A DNA stretch of 64,000 nucleotides, taken from positions 1 through 64,000 of the forward strand of contig NZ_LMLW01000009.1 in assembly GCF_001422045.1 (NCBI RefSeq), written 5' to 3'. The translations under genes were made by a program, and so were the position numbers. Origin of the DNA: Sphingomonas sp. Leaf242. Lineage in GTDB: Bacteria > Pseudomonadota > Alphaproteobacteria > Sphingomonadales > Sphingomonadaceae. The notes beneath the pieces are model-generated. The model ran no database searches and was not told where the DNA came from. It saw only the letters and a list, made by a program, of their open reading frames with translations. Every line of letters starts with the position of its first letter. Position 1 is the stretch's first letter. Shown here piece after piece: positions 32,277 to 41,353 of the stretch.

Positions 32277-33671
32277 ATGGACCAATCAGCAACTATCGCG
32301 CGGATCGCGGGCCCCGAGGATCATGTCGTCGTGGTCGGCGGCGGCTTTTCGGGCGCGTTGTTCGCGGTCAATCTGATGCGGCACGAAGGCCCGCGCGTCA
32401 CGCTCATCGAGCGGCGCGACCGGCAGCTCGCGCGCGGCGTCGCGTATAGCGCGGCGCATCCCGACCACCTGCTCAACGTCCGCGCGGGCAACATGAGTGC
32501 GCTCCCCGACGATCCCGATCACTTCGTCCGCTGGCTCGACGCGCATGGCAAGGGCGACCGCAAGACCTTCGTCCCGCGCACCACCTATGGCGCATATCTG
32601 CGTGAGCTGCTCGACGCGGCGATCGCGGAATCGGACGGCCGGCTGGTGCATGTCGAAGGCGAGGTCTGCGCGATCGAGCCGGTGATCGGCGACGGCGTGA
32701 CGCTCAAGATGGCGGACGGGCGGACGATCGCCGCCGATACCGCGGTGCTCGCGCTCGGCAATCTGCCGCCGCACACCCCGCCGGGCCTAAAGCCCGACAC
32801 ACTGCCCGCAGGCGTGTATTGCGCCGATCCGTGGGCGGCCGATCTCGCGGAAGGACTGGGCGCGGATGACACGGTCGTGCTGGTCGGGACCGGGCTGACC
32901 GCGATCGACGCGGCGTTGCTGCTCGATGCCCAGGGGTTCGCGGGCCAGATCCTCGCCATGTCGCGTCGCGGTCTGTCGCCGCGCCGCCACGTCGACGGCG
33001 CCCCCGCGCATCGCGGTGTCGCCGACAAGCCGCAGGGCGGGCTGACCGATCTCGTCCGTCACGTCCGCGCGCGCGCCGCGGAGGAAGGCTGGCGCTGTGC
33101 GGTCGACGAGCTTCGCCCGGTCACGCAGATGCTGTGGTCCGCCGCCTCGCAGGAGGTGCGCGGGCGGTTCCTGCGTCATCTCCGCCCCTATTGGGACGTG
33201 CACCGTCACCGCCTCGCGCCGCGTGTCGCCGAGCGCGTCGAGGCACTCGTCGCCAGTGGGCAGCTGAAATTCGCGGCCGGCAAGATCGTTGCCGCCGACG
33301 CCGCTGGGAACGGCGCGAAACTGACCTGGCGACCGCGCGGCACCACCGAACCCGTCGTCACGCACGCCGCGCGGATCGTCAATTGTACCGGTCCGCAAGG
33401 CGACCTGTTGCGCTCGGAGGAACCGCTCGTGAAGCATCTGCTCGCGGCGGGTGCAATCAGGCCGGATCCGCTCCGGCTCGGCGTCGACGTCGACGCGCAG
33501 TCGCGCGCGATCCGCGCCGACGGCGTGCCCGACGATCGGATCCACTGCATAGGACCGATGACCCGCGGCGGGTTGTGGGAGGTCGTCGCGGTGCCCGATA
33601 TCCGCGTCCAGAGCTGGGATCTCGCGCGGCGCCTGTCGAACGCGCAATGGGTCGGCGGCGAGGGGCTCTGA
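32277..33671 (+). CDS. FAD/NAD(P)-binding protein (NAD_binding_9 type)
   Basis: This is a 464-residue cytoplasmic flavoprotein-like protein. An N-terminal Rossmann motif VVVVGGGFSGALFAVNL (about 17-33) binds a dinucleotide. Downstream LIERRDRQLARGVAYS, HPDHLLNVRAGNMSAL and a second nucleotide-binding region VVLVGTGLTAIDAALLL (about 200) fit the FAD-NAD(P)-binding family often annotated as hydroxyacylglutathione hydrolase-like or simply FAD/NAD(P)-binding protein. The substrate is unknown. It stands alone after the repeat-filled gap; the next gene, opgG, starts 128 bases later. It could be co-transcribed with opgGH, but nothing links them functionally. Confidence 0.8.
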   Translation: MDQSATIARIAGPEDHVVVVGGGFSGALFAVNLMRHEGPRVTLIERRDRQLARGVAYSAAHPDHLLNVRAGNMSALPDDPDHFVRWLDAHGKGDRKTFVPRTTYGAYLRELLDAAIAESDGRLVHVEGEVCAIEPVIGDGVTLKMADGRTIAADTAVLALGNLPPHTPPGLKPDTLPAGVYCADPWAADLAEGLGADDTVVLVGTGLTAIDAALLLDAQGFAGQILAMSRRGLSPRRHVDGAPAHRGVADKPQGGLTDLVRHVRARAAEEGWRCAVDELRPVTQMLWSAASQEVRGRFLRHLRPYWDVHRHRLAPRVAERVEALVASGQLKFAAGKIVAADAAGNGAKLTWRPRGTTEPVVTHAARIVNCTGPQGDLLRSEEPLVKHLLAAGAIRPDPLRLGVDVDAQSRAIRADGVPDDRIHCIGPMTRGGLWEVVAVPDIRVQSWDLARRLSNAQWVGGEGL

Positions 33672-33799
33672 GCGCCTGATACCTCCGCTGGGACCCCGGG
33701 GCGCGGCAGGGTGCGCCTCAACCACGGCCTGTCGACGCGCGCGCGCACCCGCTATATGTTACCGCGTCGCAACATGATGATTTTCAAGGGAGCCACGGC

Positions 33800-35296
33800 A
33801 TGATCGGTCGACGAGAAGTGATGACCGCGCTGGGTCTGTTGGGGTTCGCCCCGCAGGCGGCTGCCGCGATGGCGCGTACCGCCACGGGCAAGACCGAGCC
33901 GTTCTCTTGGGAGGCGCTGCAGGCCCGCGCTGCGACGCTCGCCACCAAGCCGTACCAGGCCCCCGCTAAGGTCGCCGCCGCCGCCGCGATCGATTACGAC
34001 AAGGTCGGCAGCATCCGTTTCCGCGCCGACAAGACGCTCGCCGGCGGCATCCGCCTGTTCCCGCTTGGCCGTTATGCGCCGATGCCGGTCGCGATCAACG
34101 TCGTCGAGGGCGGGCAAGCGCATCGCATCGAATTCTCGCGCGCACTGTTTGAGGCCGAAGAAGGCCACGCCGCTGCGCTTGGCATTGCCGGATTCCGCGC
34201 GATGGCGCCGGGCGGGACCAGCGACTGGATGGCGTTCCAGGGCGCCTCCTATTTCCGCACAGCGGGTGCGCAGGATCAATATGGCCTGTCCGCGCGCGGT
34301 CTCGCGATCAACACGGGGTTGCCCGGCCGCGAGGAATTCCCCGACTTCACCGAATTCTGGATCGAGCGGACCGGCGCGGACGCGTACACGATCTATGCGC
34401 TGATGGATGGCGCCAGCGTCACCGGCGCGTACCGCATCCAGTCGCGACACGTCGCCGGCGCGGGGGTCGAGCAGCAGGTTTCGTCCGTGCTCAACGTGCG
34501 CCGTGACATCGAACGGCTCGGCATCGCGCCTGCTACCAGCATGTTCTGGTACGGCGAAGGCAACCGCGCCGCGGCGGTCGACTGGCGTCCCGAGATCCAC
34601 GATTCGGACGGTCTTGCGCTGCTCACCGGCGCCGGCGAGCGTATCTGGCGGCCGCTCAACAATCCGCCGCACGATACGCTGGACAGTTTCGCGGACCAGG
34701 CGCCCAAGGGGTTCGGCCTGATCCAGCGCGACCGGAATTTCGATCACTACCAGGATGACGGTGCGTTCTATGATCGCCGGCCGAACCTGTGGGTCCAGCC
34801 GCAGGGCGACTGGGGCAAGGGTGCGGTGATGCTGTATGCGTTCCCGACCAACAGCGAGACGGTGGATAACGTCGTCTCGTTCTGGACGCCGGCCGCGCCT
34901 GCGAAAGCGGGGCAGCGGTTGCAGTTCGATTATATTCTCAGCTGGAAATCGGCCGATCCGACCGCTGTCGCCACCACCGCGCACGTCGTCGATTGCTGGC
35001 AGGGCGTGGCAGGGCGGCCGGGTGCGGAGCCGGTGAAGGGCGCACGCAAACTGGTAGTGGATTTCGTCGGAACCGGTCTGGCTGGGCTCGACCGGCAGAG
35101 TGGCGTGACGGCGAAGATTGATGTCGTCCGCGGGAAGGTGCTCGCCAATGCGGCCTATCCGGTGGTCGGCCAGAAGAATCGCTGGCGCGTCACCGCCGAC
35201 GTGGCGCCCGATGCGCAAGGACCCGCCGACGTCAGGCTGTTCCTCACGCGCGGCGGTCGTGCGCTCAGTGAAACCGTCCTGACGCCGATCTTCTGA
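33800..35296 (+). CDS. opgG: Periplasmic glucan biosynthesis protein OpgG/MdoG
   Basis: OpgG is a periplasmic protein needed to make osmoregulated periplasmic glucans. The 498-residue protein has a signal peptide (MIGRREVMTALGLLGFAPQAAAAM), then the family pattern: FSWEALQARAATLATKPYQAP, YDKVGSIRFRADKTL, GASYFRTAGAQDQYGLSARGLAI, PEFTEFW-like DFTEFWIERT, and the C-terminal all-beta domain. An AAGGGAG ribosome binding site precedes ATG 33800. Its TGA overlaps the opgH ATG (TGATG), so the pair is translationally coupled. Confidence 0.95.
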   Translation: MIGRREVMTALGLLGFAPQAAAAMARTATGKTEPFSWEALQARAATLATKPYQAPAKVAAAAAIDYDKVGSIRFRADKTLAGGIRLFPLGRYAPMPVAINVVEGGQAHRIEFSRALFEAEEGHAAALGIAGFRAMAPGGTSDWMAFQGASYFRTAGAQDQYGLSARGLAINTGLPGREEFPDFTEFWIERTGADAYTIYALMDGASVTGAYRIQSRHVAGAGVEQQVSSVLNVRRDIERLGIAPATSMFWYGEGNRAAAVDWRPEIHDSDGLALLTGAGERIWRPLNNPPHDTLDSFADQAPKGFGLIQRDRNFDHYQDDGAFYDRRPNLWVQPQGDWGKGAVMLYAFPTNSETVDNVVSFWTPAAPAKAGQRLQFDYILSWKSADPTAVATTAHVVDCWQGVAGRPGAEPVKGARKLVVDFVGTGLAGLDRQSGVTAKIDVVRGKVLANAAYPVVGQKNRWRVTADVAPDAQGPADVRLFLTRGGRALSETVLTPIF

Positions 35297-37131
35297 TGAC
35301 CGTGCTTCCCGCCGTGATGCCCCCCATGATGCCGGGCGAAACGCCGATCGAGATGCTCCCGCAGCGTTTTGACGGGCCGCCGCCGCCCTGGTCCGCACCC
35401 GAGCCGGGACCGGGGATGGTCGTGTCGTCGGACGACATGCTCGCGCGCCGGATCATCCTCGTGCTGATGACCGGCCTGCTGGCGACCGCGGCGTCGTCGG
35501 CGGTGCAGGAATCGCTGCTCGCGGATGGGCTGAGCTTCTGGGATGTGGCGTTGCTCGCGCTGTTCTTCCCGCTGTTCGCGTGGATTTCGTTCGGATTCAT
35601 GAACGCCGCGATCGGCTTCGTGCTGTTGATGACCGGCGGCCATCCGGGGTTCGTGCCGACCCCGCGACAATCGGAACCGCTCGAGGGGCGCACCGCGATC
35701 CTGATGCCGGTACACAACGAGGACATCGATGCGGTGTTCGAACGGATCGCCTGGATGGCGCGCGCGATCGCCGCCGGTGGCGTCGCCGACCGGTTCGACA
35801 TCTTCATCCTGAGCGATTCGGGCGAAGCGGCGGAGGCGGCCGAGGTCGCGGCGTGGGAGCGCCTCGCGCCGACGCTCGACTGCGCGCTCTATTACCGTCG
35901 CCGGACCGTAAACGTGGGGCGCAAGCCGGGCAACGTGGCGGACTGGATCCGCCGGTTCGGCGGCGGTTACCGCTACATGCTGATGCTCGACGCGGACAGT
36001 TTGATGGGCGGCAACACGATCATCGGCATGGCGCAAGTGCTCGAACGGCGGCCCGCAGTAGCGCTGCTTCAGACCGTGCCGGCGGTGATCAACGGCGTCA
36101 CCCTGTTCCAGCGCTGGATGCAGTTCGCCAGCCGCCTTTACGGCCCGATCTCGACCGCCGGCCTCGTCTGGTGGTCGGGTTCGGAGGCGACCTTCTGGGG
36201 GCATAACGCGCTGATCCGGATCGAGGCGTTCGCGGCGAGTTGCGGGCTACCCGACCTGCCAGGGCGCGCGCCGTTCGGCGGCGTCATCATGAGCCACGAC
36301 ATGGTCGAGGCGGCGCTGTTGCGGCGGCGCGGCTGGCGCGTCCACATGCTGATGACCGAGGAGACGTTCGAGGAATATCCGCCGACGCTGATCGACGCGG
36401 CGGTGCGCGACCGGCGCTGGGCACAGGGCAATATCCAGCATCTCAGCCTGCTGACGTCGTCGGGGTTCCACTGGGTCAGCCGGCTGCAACTGCTGATGGG
36501 CGCTTCGGCGTTCATCACCTCGCCGGTCTGGCTGTTGATGATCGCGACCAGCGTCGTGCAGGCGCTGATCGGCGAGCGCAACATCGTCGAGGCGCAGACC
36601 TCGCTGCAGGTGCTGTTCGTCACGCTGTTGCTGCTGTTCGGGCCGAAGCTGTTGAGCGTGATCTGGGCGTTCTCGAATGCGGAGCGTCGCGAGGGGTTCG
36701 GTGGACGACGCGGGATCGTCCGGTCGGTGCTGGTCGACGTGCCGTTCTCGATGCTGTCCGCGCCGGTGATCGCGTTGACACAGACGATCGACCTCGCGGG
36801 AATCCTGATGGGCCGGAAGTCGGGCTGGGCGCCGCAGAACCGCGATGCGCACGAACTGTCGCTGGCGGACGTGATGCCGCGCTATCGCTGGCATGTCGGG
36901 GTCGGGGTGGCGTTGCTGCTGGTGACGCCGTTCGCGCCGATCACCGCGGCGTGGCTCGCGCCGGTGACTCTGGGGCTGTTGCTCAGTCCGTTCCTGACGA
37001 TGCTGACGGCGAGCGAGAAGGCGGGGCGGTGGGCGCTGTCGCACGGGATGTTCGTCGAGCCGGGCGAACACGTTTCGGTGCTGTCGCGACCGTCGCTGCC
37101 GGCGCACACCAGCGAGCTCCCGTCATCCTGA
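35296..37131 (+). CDS. opgH: Glucans biosynthesis glucosyltransferase OpgH/MdoH
   Basis: OpgH is the inner-membrane glucosyltransferase that builds the beta-glucan backbone from UDP-glucose and moves it outward. The 611-residue protein has two N-terminal membrane segments (about 55-110), a cytoplasmic GT2 domain with TAILMPVHNED, YMLMLDADSLM (DxD motif) and DRRWAQGNIQHL (R-R-W type motif), then several C-terminal membrane segments. It is shorter than the E. coli protein (about 850 residues), mainly at the ends. The last codons and the TGA stop (37129-37131) fall inside a palindromic repeat, so the present C-terminus (SELPSS) was probably set by that insertion. Confidence 0.94.
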   Translation: MTVLPAVMPPMMPGETPIEMLPQRFDGPPPPWSAPEPGPGMVVSSDDMLARRIILVLMTGLLATAASSAVQESLLADGLSFWDVALLALFFPLFAWISFGFMNAAIGFVLLMTGGHPGFVPTPRQSEPLEGRTAILMPVHNEDIDAVFERIAWMARAIAAGGVADRFDIFILSDSGEAAEAAEVAAWERLAPTLDCALYYRRRTVNVGRKPGNVADWIRRFGGGYRYMLMLDADSLMGGNTIIGMAQVLERRPAVALLQTVPAVINGVTLFQRWMQFASRLYGPISTAGLVWWSGSEATFWGHNALIRIEAFAASCGLPDLPGRAPFGGVIMSHDMVEAALLRRRGWRVHMLMTEETFEEYPPTLIDAAVRDRRWAQGNIQHLSLLTSSGFHWVSRLQLLMGASAFITSPVWLLMIATSVVQALIGERNIVEAQTSLQVLFVTLLLLFGPKLLSVIWAFSNAERREGFGGRRGIVRSVLVDVPFSMLSAPVIALTQTIDLAGILMGRKSGWAPQNRDAHELSLADVMPRYRWHVGVGVALLLVTPFAPITAAWLAPVTLGLLLSPFLTMLTASEKAGRWALSHGMFVEPGEHVSVLSRPSLPAHTSELPSS

Positions 37132-37203
37132 CGAAAGTCAGGACCCAGAGTAACTGCGCGTTGCCCGTCTTGGCTCTGGATCCTGCTTTCGTCAGGATGA
37201 CGG
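37120..37203. repeat. Palindromic element (CCGTCATCCTGACG family) supplying the opgH stop codon
   Basis: The left arm CCGTCATCCTGACG contains the opgH TGA at 37129-37131. The right arm CGTCAGGATGACGG ends 4 bases before the convergent MFS gene ends. As a long hairpin between convergent genes it may also terminate both. Confidence 0.85.
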
Positions 37204-37207
37204 TGCG

Positions 37208-38707
37208 TTACGCCCTGTGCCCGCTCAGCTCCGCGCCGGCATCCACCGCGAAGCGGCGGTTCCAGATCGTCGCCGACGCGGACACCGCGGTCACCACCAG
37301 GAACGCCAGCGTGAAGTCCGCCAGAGCCGGCCTAGTCGCGCCGGTGCCGAGCATCCCGACATGCAGCGACGCCGCGCCGACGCAGATGCCGAGCGAGAGC
37401 ATCAGCTGCTGGAACGTCGCATAGAAACTCGTCGCGCTGCTCATGCGCGACGACGGGATCTCGTCGTACGCGATCGTGTTGTACGCCGAGAACTGGAACG
37501 ACATGAAGAACCCCGAGATCATCAGCACGCCGAAGATCACCGGGATCGGCCAGTCGGGGCGAAACAGCCCGGCGACCGCATAGCCCGAACTCGCGCAGAG
37601 TCCGCCGACGATCAGGCTGTTGCGGAACCCGAAGCGTCTGAGCACGCGCGGTGCGAGGCTCTTCATCATCAACGAGCCGATCGCCCCGGCGATCGTGATC
37701 GCGCCGCTCGCCGCCGCAGTCATGCCGAAGCCCAATTGGAGCATCATCGGCAGCAGGAACGGCTGCGCGCCCTGCGTGATGCGGGTCAGCGATCCGCCGA
37801 TCACCGACAGGCGGAAGGTGGGGATCCGCATCAGCGACAGATCGAGAATCGGATCGTTGCGGTGTTTCGCGTGGCGGATATACGCCACGCCCGCGACCAG
37901 CCCGCTCGCGATCAGCACGACGGCGCGCGACAATTCGCCGTTGCGGCTGGTCATCTCGAACCCGAACAACAGACAGCCGAGCGACACGCCCGACAGGATG
38001 AAGCCGGGCACGTCGAAGCGCGCCGGCTTGTCCTCGCGCACCTCGCCGATGAAGCGCGTCACCAGGATTACCCCGAGCAGGCCGATCGGCACGTTGAGGT
38101 AGAAGATCCAGCGCCAGTCGAGATACGTCACGATCGCGCCGCCGACCGGGGGCCCCAGGATCGGGCCGATCAATGCGGGCATGATCAGCCACGACATCGC
38201 CTGGACCATGTCCTCCTTGGCGACGCTGCGGAGCAGGACGAGGCGGCCGATCGGGATCATCATCGCGCCGCCGAGCCCTTGCAGGAAGCGCGCGAACATC
38301 ATGAACGGCAGGCTGGTCGCCTGGCCACACAGCATCGATCCGCCGACGAAGATGAGGATCGCCGCGCGGAAGATCGTGCGCGAGCCGAACCGGTCCGCGA
38401 GGCGCCCGCTAGCGGGGATGAAGATCGCGAGCGCCAGCAGGTATGAGGTCAGCGCCGAACTCATGCTGGTCGCGGGCACGCCGAAATCGCGCGCCATCGT
38501 CGGCAGCGCGGTCGCGAGAACGGTCGAGTCCATCTGCTCCATGAACAGCGCGCAGGCGATGATCAGCGCGGTGACGCGGTAGTTGCTCGGCGTGTGCAGC
38601 AACGCGTCGGGGTCCTTGGCGACGCGCGCGATGGTGTCTGCGGCGGGCATGATGCCGTCGCGGATTTCGCTGTTGATCGAGGCGAGCCCGCGCCGTCGGA
38701 GTCTCAT
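37208..38707 (-). CDS. DHA2-family MFS drug efflux transporter (EmrB/QacA type)
   Basis: This is an inner-membrane proton-driven exporter of about 499 residues with around fourteen hydrophobic segments. The TM1 signature LFMEQMDSTVLATALPTMARDFG and motif GRLADRFGSRTIFR are typical of DHA2 pumps, as is LGPPVGGAIVTYLDWRWIFYLNVPIG. ATG 38707 overlaps the NodT stop as ATGA; ATG 38650 (MPAADTIARV) would give a shorter cytoplasmic start. It is the last gene of the marR-led efflux operon and ends next to a palindromic repeat. EmrB normally pairs with an HlyD-type adaptor and an outer-membrane factor, both present upstream. Confidence 0.9.
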   Translation of the reverse strand: MRLRRRGLASINSEIRDGIMPAADTIARVAKDPDALLHTPSNYRVTALIIACALFMEQMDSTVLATALPTMARDFGVPATSMSSALTSYLLALAIFIPASGRLADRFGSRTIFRAAILIFVGGSMLCGQATSLPFMMFARFLQGLGGAMMIPIGRLVLLRSVAKEDMVQAMSWLIMPALIGPILGPPVGGAIVTYLDWRWIFYLNVPIGLLGVILVTRFIGEVREDKPARFDVPGFILSGVSLGCLLFGFEMTSRNGELSRAVVLIASGLVAGVAYIRHAKHRNDPILDLSLMRIPTFRLSVIGGSLTRITQGAQPFLLPMMLQLGFGMTAAASGAITIAGAIGSLMMKSLAPRVLRRFGFRNSLIVGGLCASSGYAVAGLFRPDWPIPVIFGVLMISGFFMSFQFSAYNTIAYDEIPSSRMSSATSFYATFQQLMLSLGICVGAASLHVGMLGTGATRPALADFTLAFLVVTAVSASATIWNRRFAVDAGAELSGHRA

Positions 38708-40251
38708 GCCTGCCACCCCCCGCCGAGCGCCTTGAAGACGTCGACCTGGCGATCGACCAGCAGCGCGTCGGACGCGGCGAGGTTGGCTTGGGCGGTGGTC
38801 AGCGCCGCCTGCGCGGTCAGCAGCGAGAGGAAGTCGGTGCGGCCGAAGCGGTAGAGCGTCCCGGCCTGATCCGCGGCGCGTGCGGCGCTGGATTGCGCGC
38901 GGCGCAGGGCTGCGTTGCGGTCGCCTTCGCGCGCATAGGCGGAGAGCGCGGTCTCGGTCTGGCGGAGGGCCTCGAGCGTGGTCGAATCGAACTGCGCGAG
39001 CGCCTGGTCGGCGGTGGCACCGGCCTGGGCGATCTGCGCGCGGATGACCGGGCGGTTGGGGAAGCTCCAGCTGATCAACGGCCCGAGCCCGAGATGGAAC
39101 GCGTTGGTCGAGCCGAGCGACGAGACCGGACCGGTAAAGCCGGCCGAGCCGCCGAGGCTGACCTGCGGATAGAGGTTGGCGGTGGCGACGCCGATCCGCG
39201 CGGTCGCGGCGGCAAGCGATCGCTCGGCCTGGCGGATGTCGGGACGGCGCTGAATCAGCGCGCTGCCATCGCCGATCGGCAATGGCCGGTTTAGCGCGGG
39301 TGGCTTGGCGCAGGCCTCGACTTCCTTGGGATAGTCGGCGGGCGCGCGACCCATCAGCGTGGCGAGCCGGTACAGCGCGGCGGTGCGCGTCGCGACCTGC
39401 GACGGGATCAACGCCTCGCTCTGGTCGACCGCGGTCCGCGCGCGCGTCACGTCGAACGCGGTACCGCGGCCGCCGCGTTGCAGGCGTTGCGTGACGTTGA
39501 GCGTCTGGCGTTGCAGTGCGAGGATGCGGTTGTTCGCGGCGAGCACCATGTTGGCCGTGCAGGCGGTGGCATAGCTGCGCGCGGTTTCGGCGGCGACCGT
39601 CACGCGGACGTTGTCGCGCGCGGCGGCGACGGCCTCGGCGTCGCCTTGTGCCGCCTCGATCGCGCGGCGGATGCGGCCGGACAGGTCGAGCGGATAGGCT
39701 AGCGTGATACCGAGGTTGTAGTCGAGCGTTCCGGGGAGGTTGCCACCGGTCGTGTAGGGGCGGTCGAGCGAGGTGCCGCCGCCGAGGACGGTCGACAGCG
39801 TGCGGCCTGCGGCGACTTCGGCGACGACTGCGTCGGCGCGGCGCAGGTTGGCGTCGGCGGCGCGGAGATCGGTGTTGGCGGCGAGCGCTTCGGTGACGAA
39901 CGCGTCGAGGCGGGCGTCGCCGTAGAGTTGCCACCAATGGTCGGGGAGGGGGGTGTCGGCGAACGCCTTCTCGTGGCCGCTGTCGAACGCGCCTTGGGCG
40001 GAGGGGCGGTTGACGACGGCGGACTCGGGGAGCGCGTAGTTCGGGCCGGCGGTGGTGCAGGCGGCGAGGGCTAGCGCGAGGACCGCTGGCGCGATGCTAC
40101 GATGACCGACGTGTGCCGAGCGATCACGCCTGCCCCCGTCATCCTGACGAAAGTCAGGATCCAGTGCCACGCAGGACATCGCTTGTAACCCTGGGCCCTG
40201 ACTTTCGTCAGGATGACGGCGGGGGGTGGGGCGGATGGTGGGGAACGTCAT
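38704..40251 (-). CDS. NodT-family outer-membrane efflux lipoprotein with repeat-derived N-terminus
   Basis: This outer-membrane factor forms the exit channel of a tripartite efflux pump. After a lipobox (LALALAAC, Cys65) come the NodT features: PLPDHWWQLYGDARLD, coiled-coil helices, GTAFDVTRARTAVDQSEA and IQRRPDIRQAERSLAAATARIG. The coupled ATG at 40251 overlaps the HlyD stop, but residues 11-39 are encoded by a palindromic DNA repeat placed between the start and the signal peptide. The only later Met before the signal is residue 25 (40179), itself inside the repeat. Whether the long leader still permits secretion is unclear; the open frame shows the insertion was tolerated. Confidence 0.88.
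   Translation of the reverse strand: MTFPTIRPTPRRHPDESQGPGLQAMSCVALDPDFRQDDGGRRDRSAHVGHRSIAPAVLALALAACTTAGPNYALPESAVVNRPSAQGAFDSGHEKAFADTPLPDHWWQLYGDARLDAFVTEALAANTDLRAADANLRRADAVVAEVAAGRTLSTVLGGGTSLDRPYTTGGNLPGTLDYNLGITLAYPLDLSGRIRRAIEAAQGDAEAVAAARDNVRVTVAAETARSYATACTANMVLAANNRILALQRQTLNVTQRLQRGGRGTAFDVTRARTAVDQSEALIPSQVATRTAALYRLATLMGRAPADYPKEVEACAKPPALNRPLPIGDGSALIQRRPDIRQAERSLAAATARIGVATANLYPQVSLGGSAGFTGPVSSLGSTNAFHLGLGPLISWSFPNRPVIRAQIAQAGATADQALAQFDSTTLEALRQTETALSAYAREGDRNAALRRAQSSAARAADQAGTLYRFGRTDFLSLLTAQAALTTAQANLAASDALLVDRQVDVFKALGGGWQA
40136..40219. repeat. Palindromic element (CCGTCATCCTGACG family) in frame in the nodT-like gene
   Basis: The outer arms are CCGTCATCCTGACGAAAG and CTTTCGTCAGGATGACGG. 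The spacer differs from other copies. It is read without a stop on the minus strand and contributes about 28 residues before the signal peptide. Confidence 0.85.
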
Positions 40252-41150
40252 GCCGTCGTCCCCGGTGCGACGCGCGGCTGGACCGTTACCGTCGCGGTGC
40301 GGCCCACGATCAGCTGCGTTCCCTTCGGTACCTGCGTCAGCTTCACCCGAACCGGGATGCGCTGCGCGAGGCGCACCCAGTTGAAGGTCGGGTTCACGTT
40401 CGGCAACAGGTTGGTCGTGTTGGTCCGCTCGCTGTCGTTGATCCCCGCGGCGATGCTGTCGACGCGGCCGTGGAGCGCCTGCGGTTCGCCCATCAGGTGG
40501 ACGACCACCGGATCGCCGACCCGGATGCTGCCGAGCTTGGTTTCCTCGAAATAGCCCTCGACGCGCAGCGAATCGGTGTCGACCAGCGCCATCGCCTGCG
40601 TTCCCGCCGCGATATAGTCGCCGGGATGCAGGTCGAGGTTGGTAACGATCCCGTGCACCGTCGCGCGCACCGTCGTCCGCGCAAGGTTGAGCGCCGCGGT
40701 CGAGCGTGCGCTCTGTGCCTGGGCGAGTGCGGCCGACGCGGTGGCGACGCGCGCGACGTTCTGCTCGTGCGTTTCCTTGGCAACCAGGTCGCCCAAGGCA
40801 AGATCACGCTGTGCCTCGCGCCTCGCCTGCAATAGCGTCGCACGCGCGCTCGCGATCGATGCGTCGGACTGCGCCAGCGTCAGCTGGAAGCGGGGGCGGT
40901 CGACCACGAACAGGATATCCCCCGGCTTCACCGCCTGGTTGTCGTGCACCGCGACCTGCGTCACCAAACCCGCGACGTCGGGCGTCACGCGGACGATATC
41001 GGCGCGGATCTTCCCGTCGCGCGTCCACGGATCGGTCTCGTAGTGCTTCCACAGCCAGATCCCGACGAGCACCGCCAGCAGGACGATCACCAGCGTGACG
41101 GCGGAACGGCCGAGCGGCGCGAGCAGCGATTTGAAACGGGAAGCGGTCAT
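40248..41150 (-). CDS. HlyD/AaeA-type membrane-fusion (adaptor) protein
   Basis: This 300-residue periplasmic adaptor links an inner-membrane pump to the outer-membrane factor. One N-terminal membrane segment (about 17-33, VTLVIVLLAVLVGIWLW) is followed by HYETDPWTRDGKIRAD, the DPWT(R/Q)DG motif typical of AaeA-like adaptors. A lipoyl/barrel-sandwich region (VAVHDNQAVKPGDILFVVD) and a short coiled-coil hairpin come next. Its ATG overlaps the DUF1656 stop and its stop overlaps the NodT start, so translation is coupled on both sides. It could serve the FUSC pump, the MFS pump or both. Confidence 0.92.
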   Translation of the reverse strand: MTASRFKSLLAPLGRSAVTLVIVLLAVLVGIWLWKHYETDPWTRDGKIRADIVRVTPDVAGLVTQVAVHDNQAVKPGDILFVVDRPRFQLTLAQSDASIASARATLLQARREAQRDLALGDLVAKETHEQNVARVATASAALAQAQSARSTAALNLARTTVRATVHGIVTNLDLHPGDYIAAGTQAMALVDTDSLRVEGYFEETKLGSIRVGDPVVVHLMGEPQALHGRVDSIAAGINDSERTNTTNLLPNVNPTFNWVRLAQRIPVRVKLTQVPKGTQLIVGRTATVTVQPRVAPGTTA

Positions 41151-41353
41151 GCGGAAGGTCCGGTGAGCAGGGCGAGCAGCCCGAGGATGAGGATGAACAG
41201 CGCGAGATCGACGAGCGGGCGATAGGTCACCACGCGGTAGAAGCCGGCGAAGGCGAGCAATCGCGTCGCCAGTCCGGTGAGCAGGACGGCGGCGACCGCG
41301 AGCAGCAGGATGCTCGGCAGGAAGACGCCGCCGATCGAGATTTCGCCGGTCAT
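41147..41353 (-). CDS. DUF1656 (AaeX-like) small membrane protein
   Basis: This 68-residue protein has two hydrophobic segments (about 12-30 and 46-64) and begins MTGEISIGGVFLPSILLLAV, the usual look of DUF1656. These proteins sit between FUSC/AaeB pumps and their HlyD adaptors; their exact role is unknown. It overlaps both neighbours by ATGA. Confidence 0.88.
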   Translation of the reverse strand: MTGEISIGGVFLPSILLLAVAAVLLTGLATRLLAFAGFYRVVTYRPLVDLALFILILGLLALLTGPSA

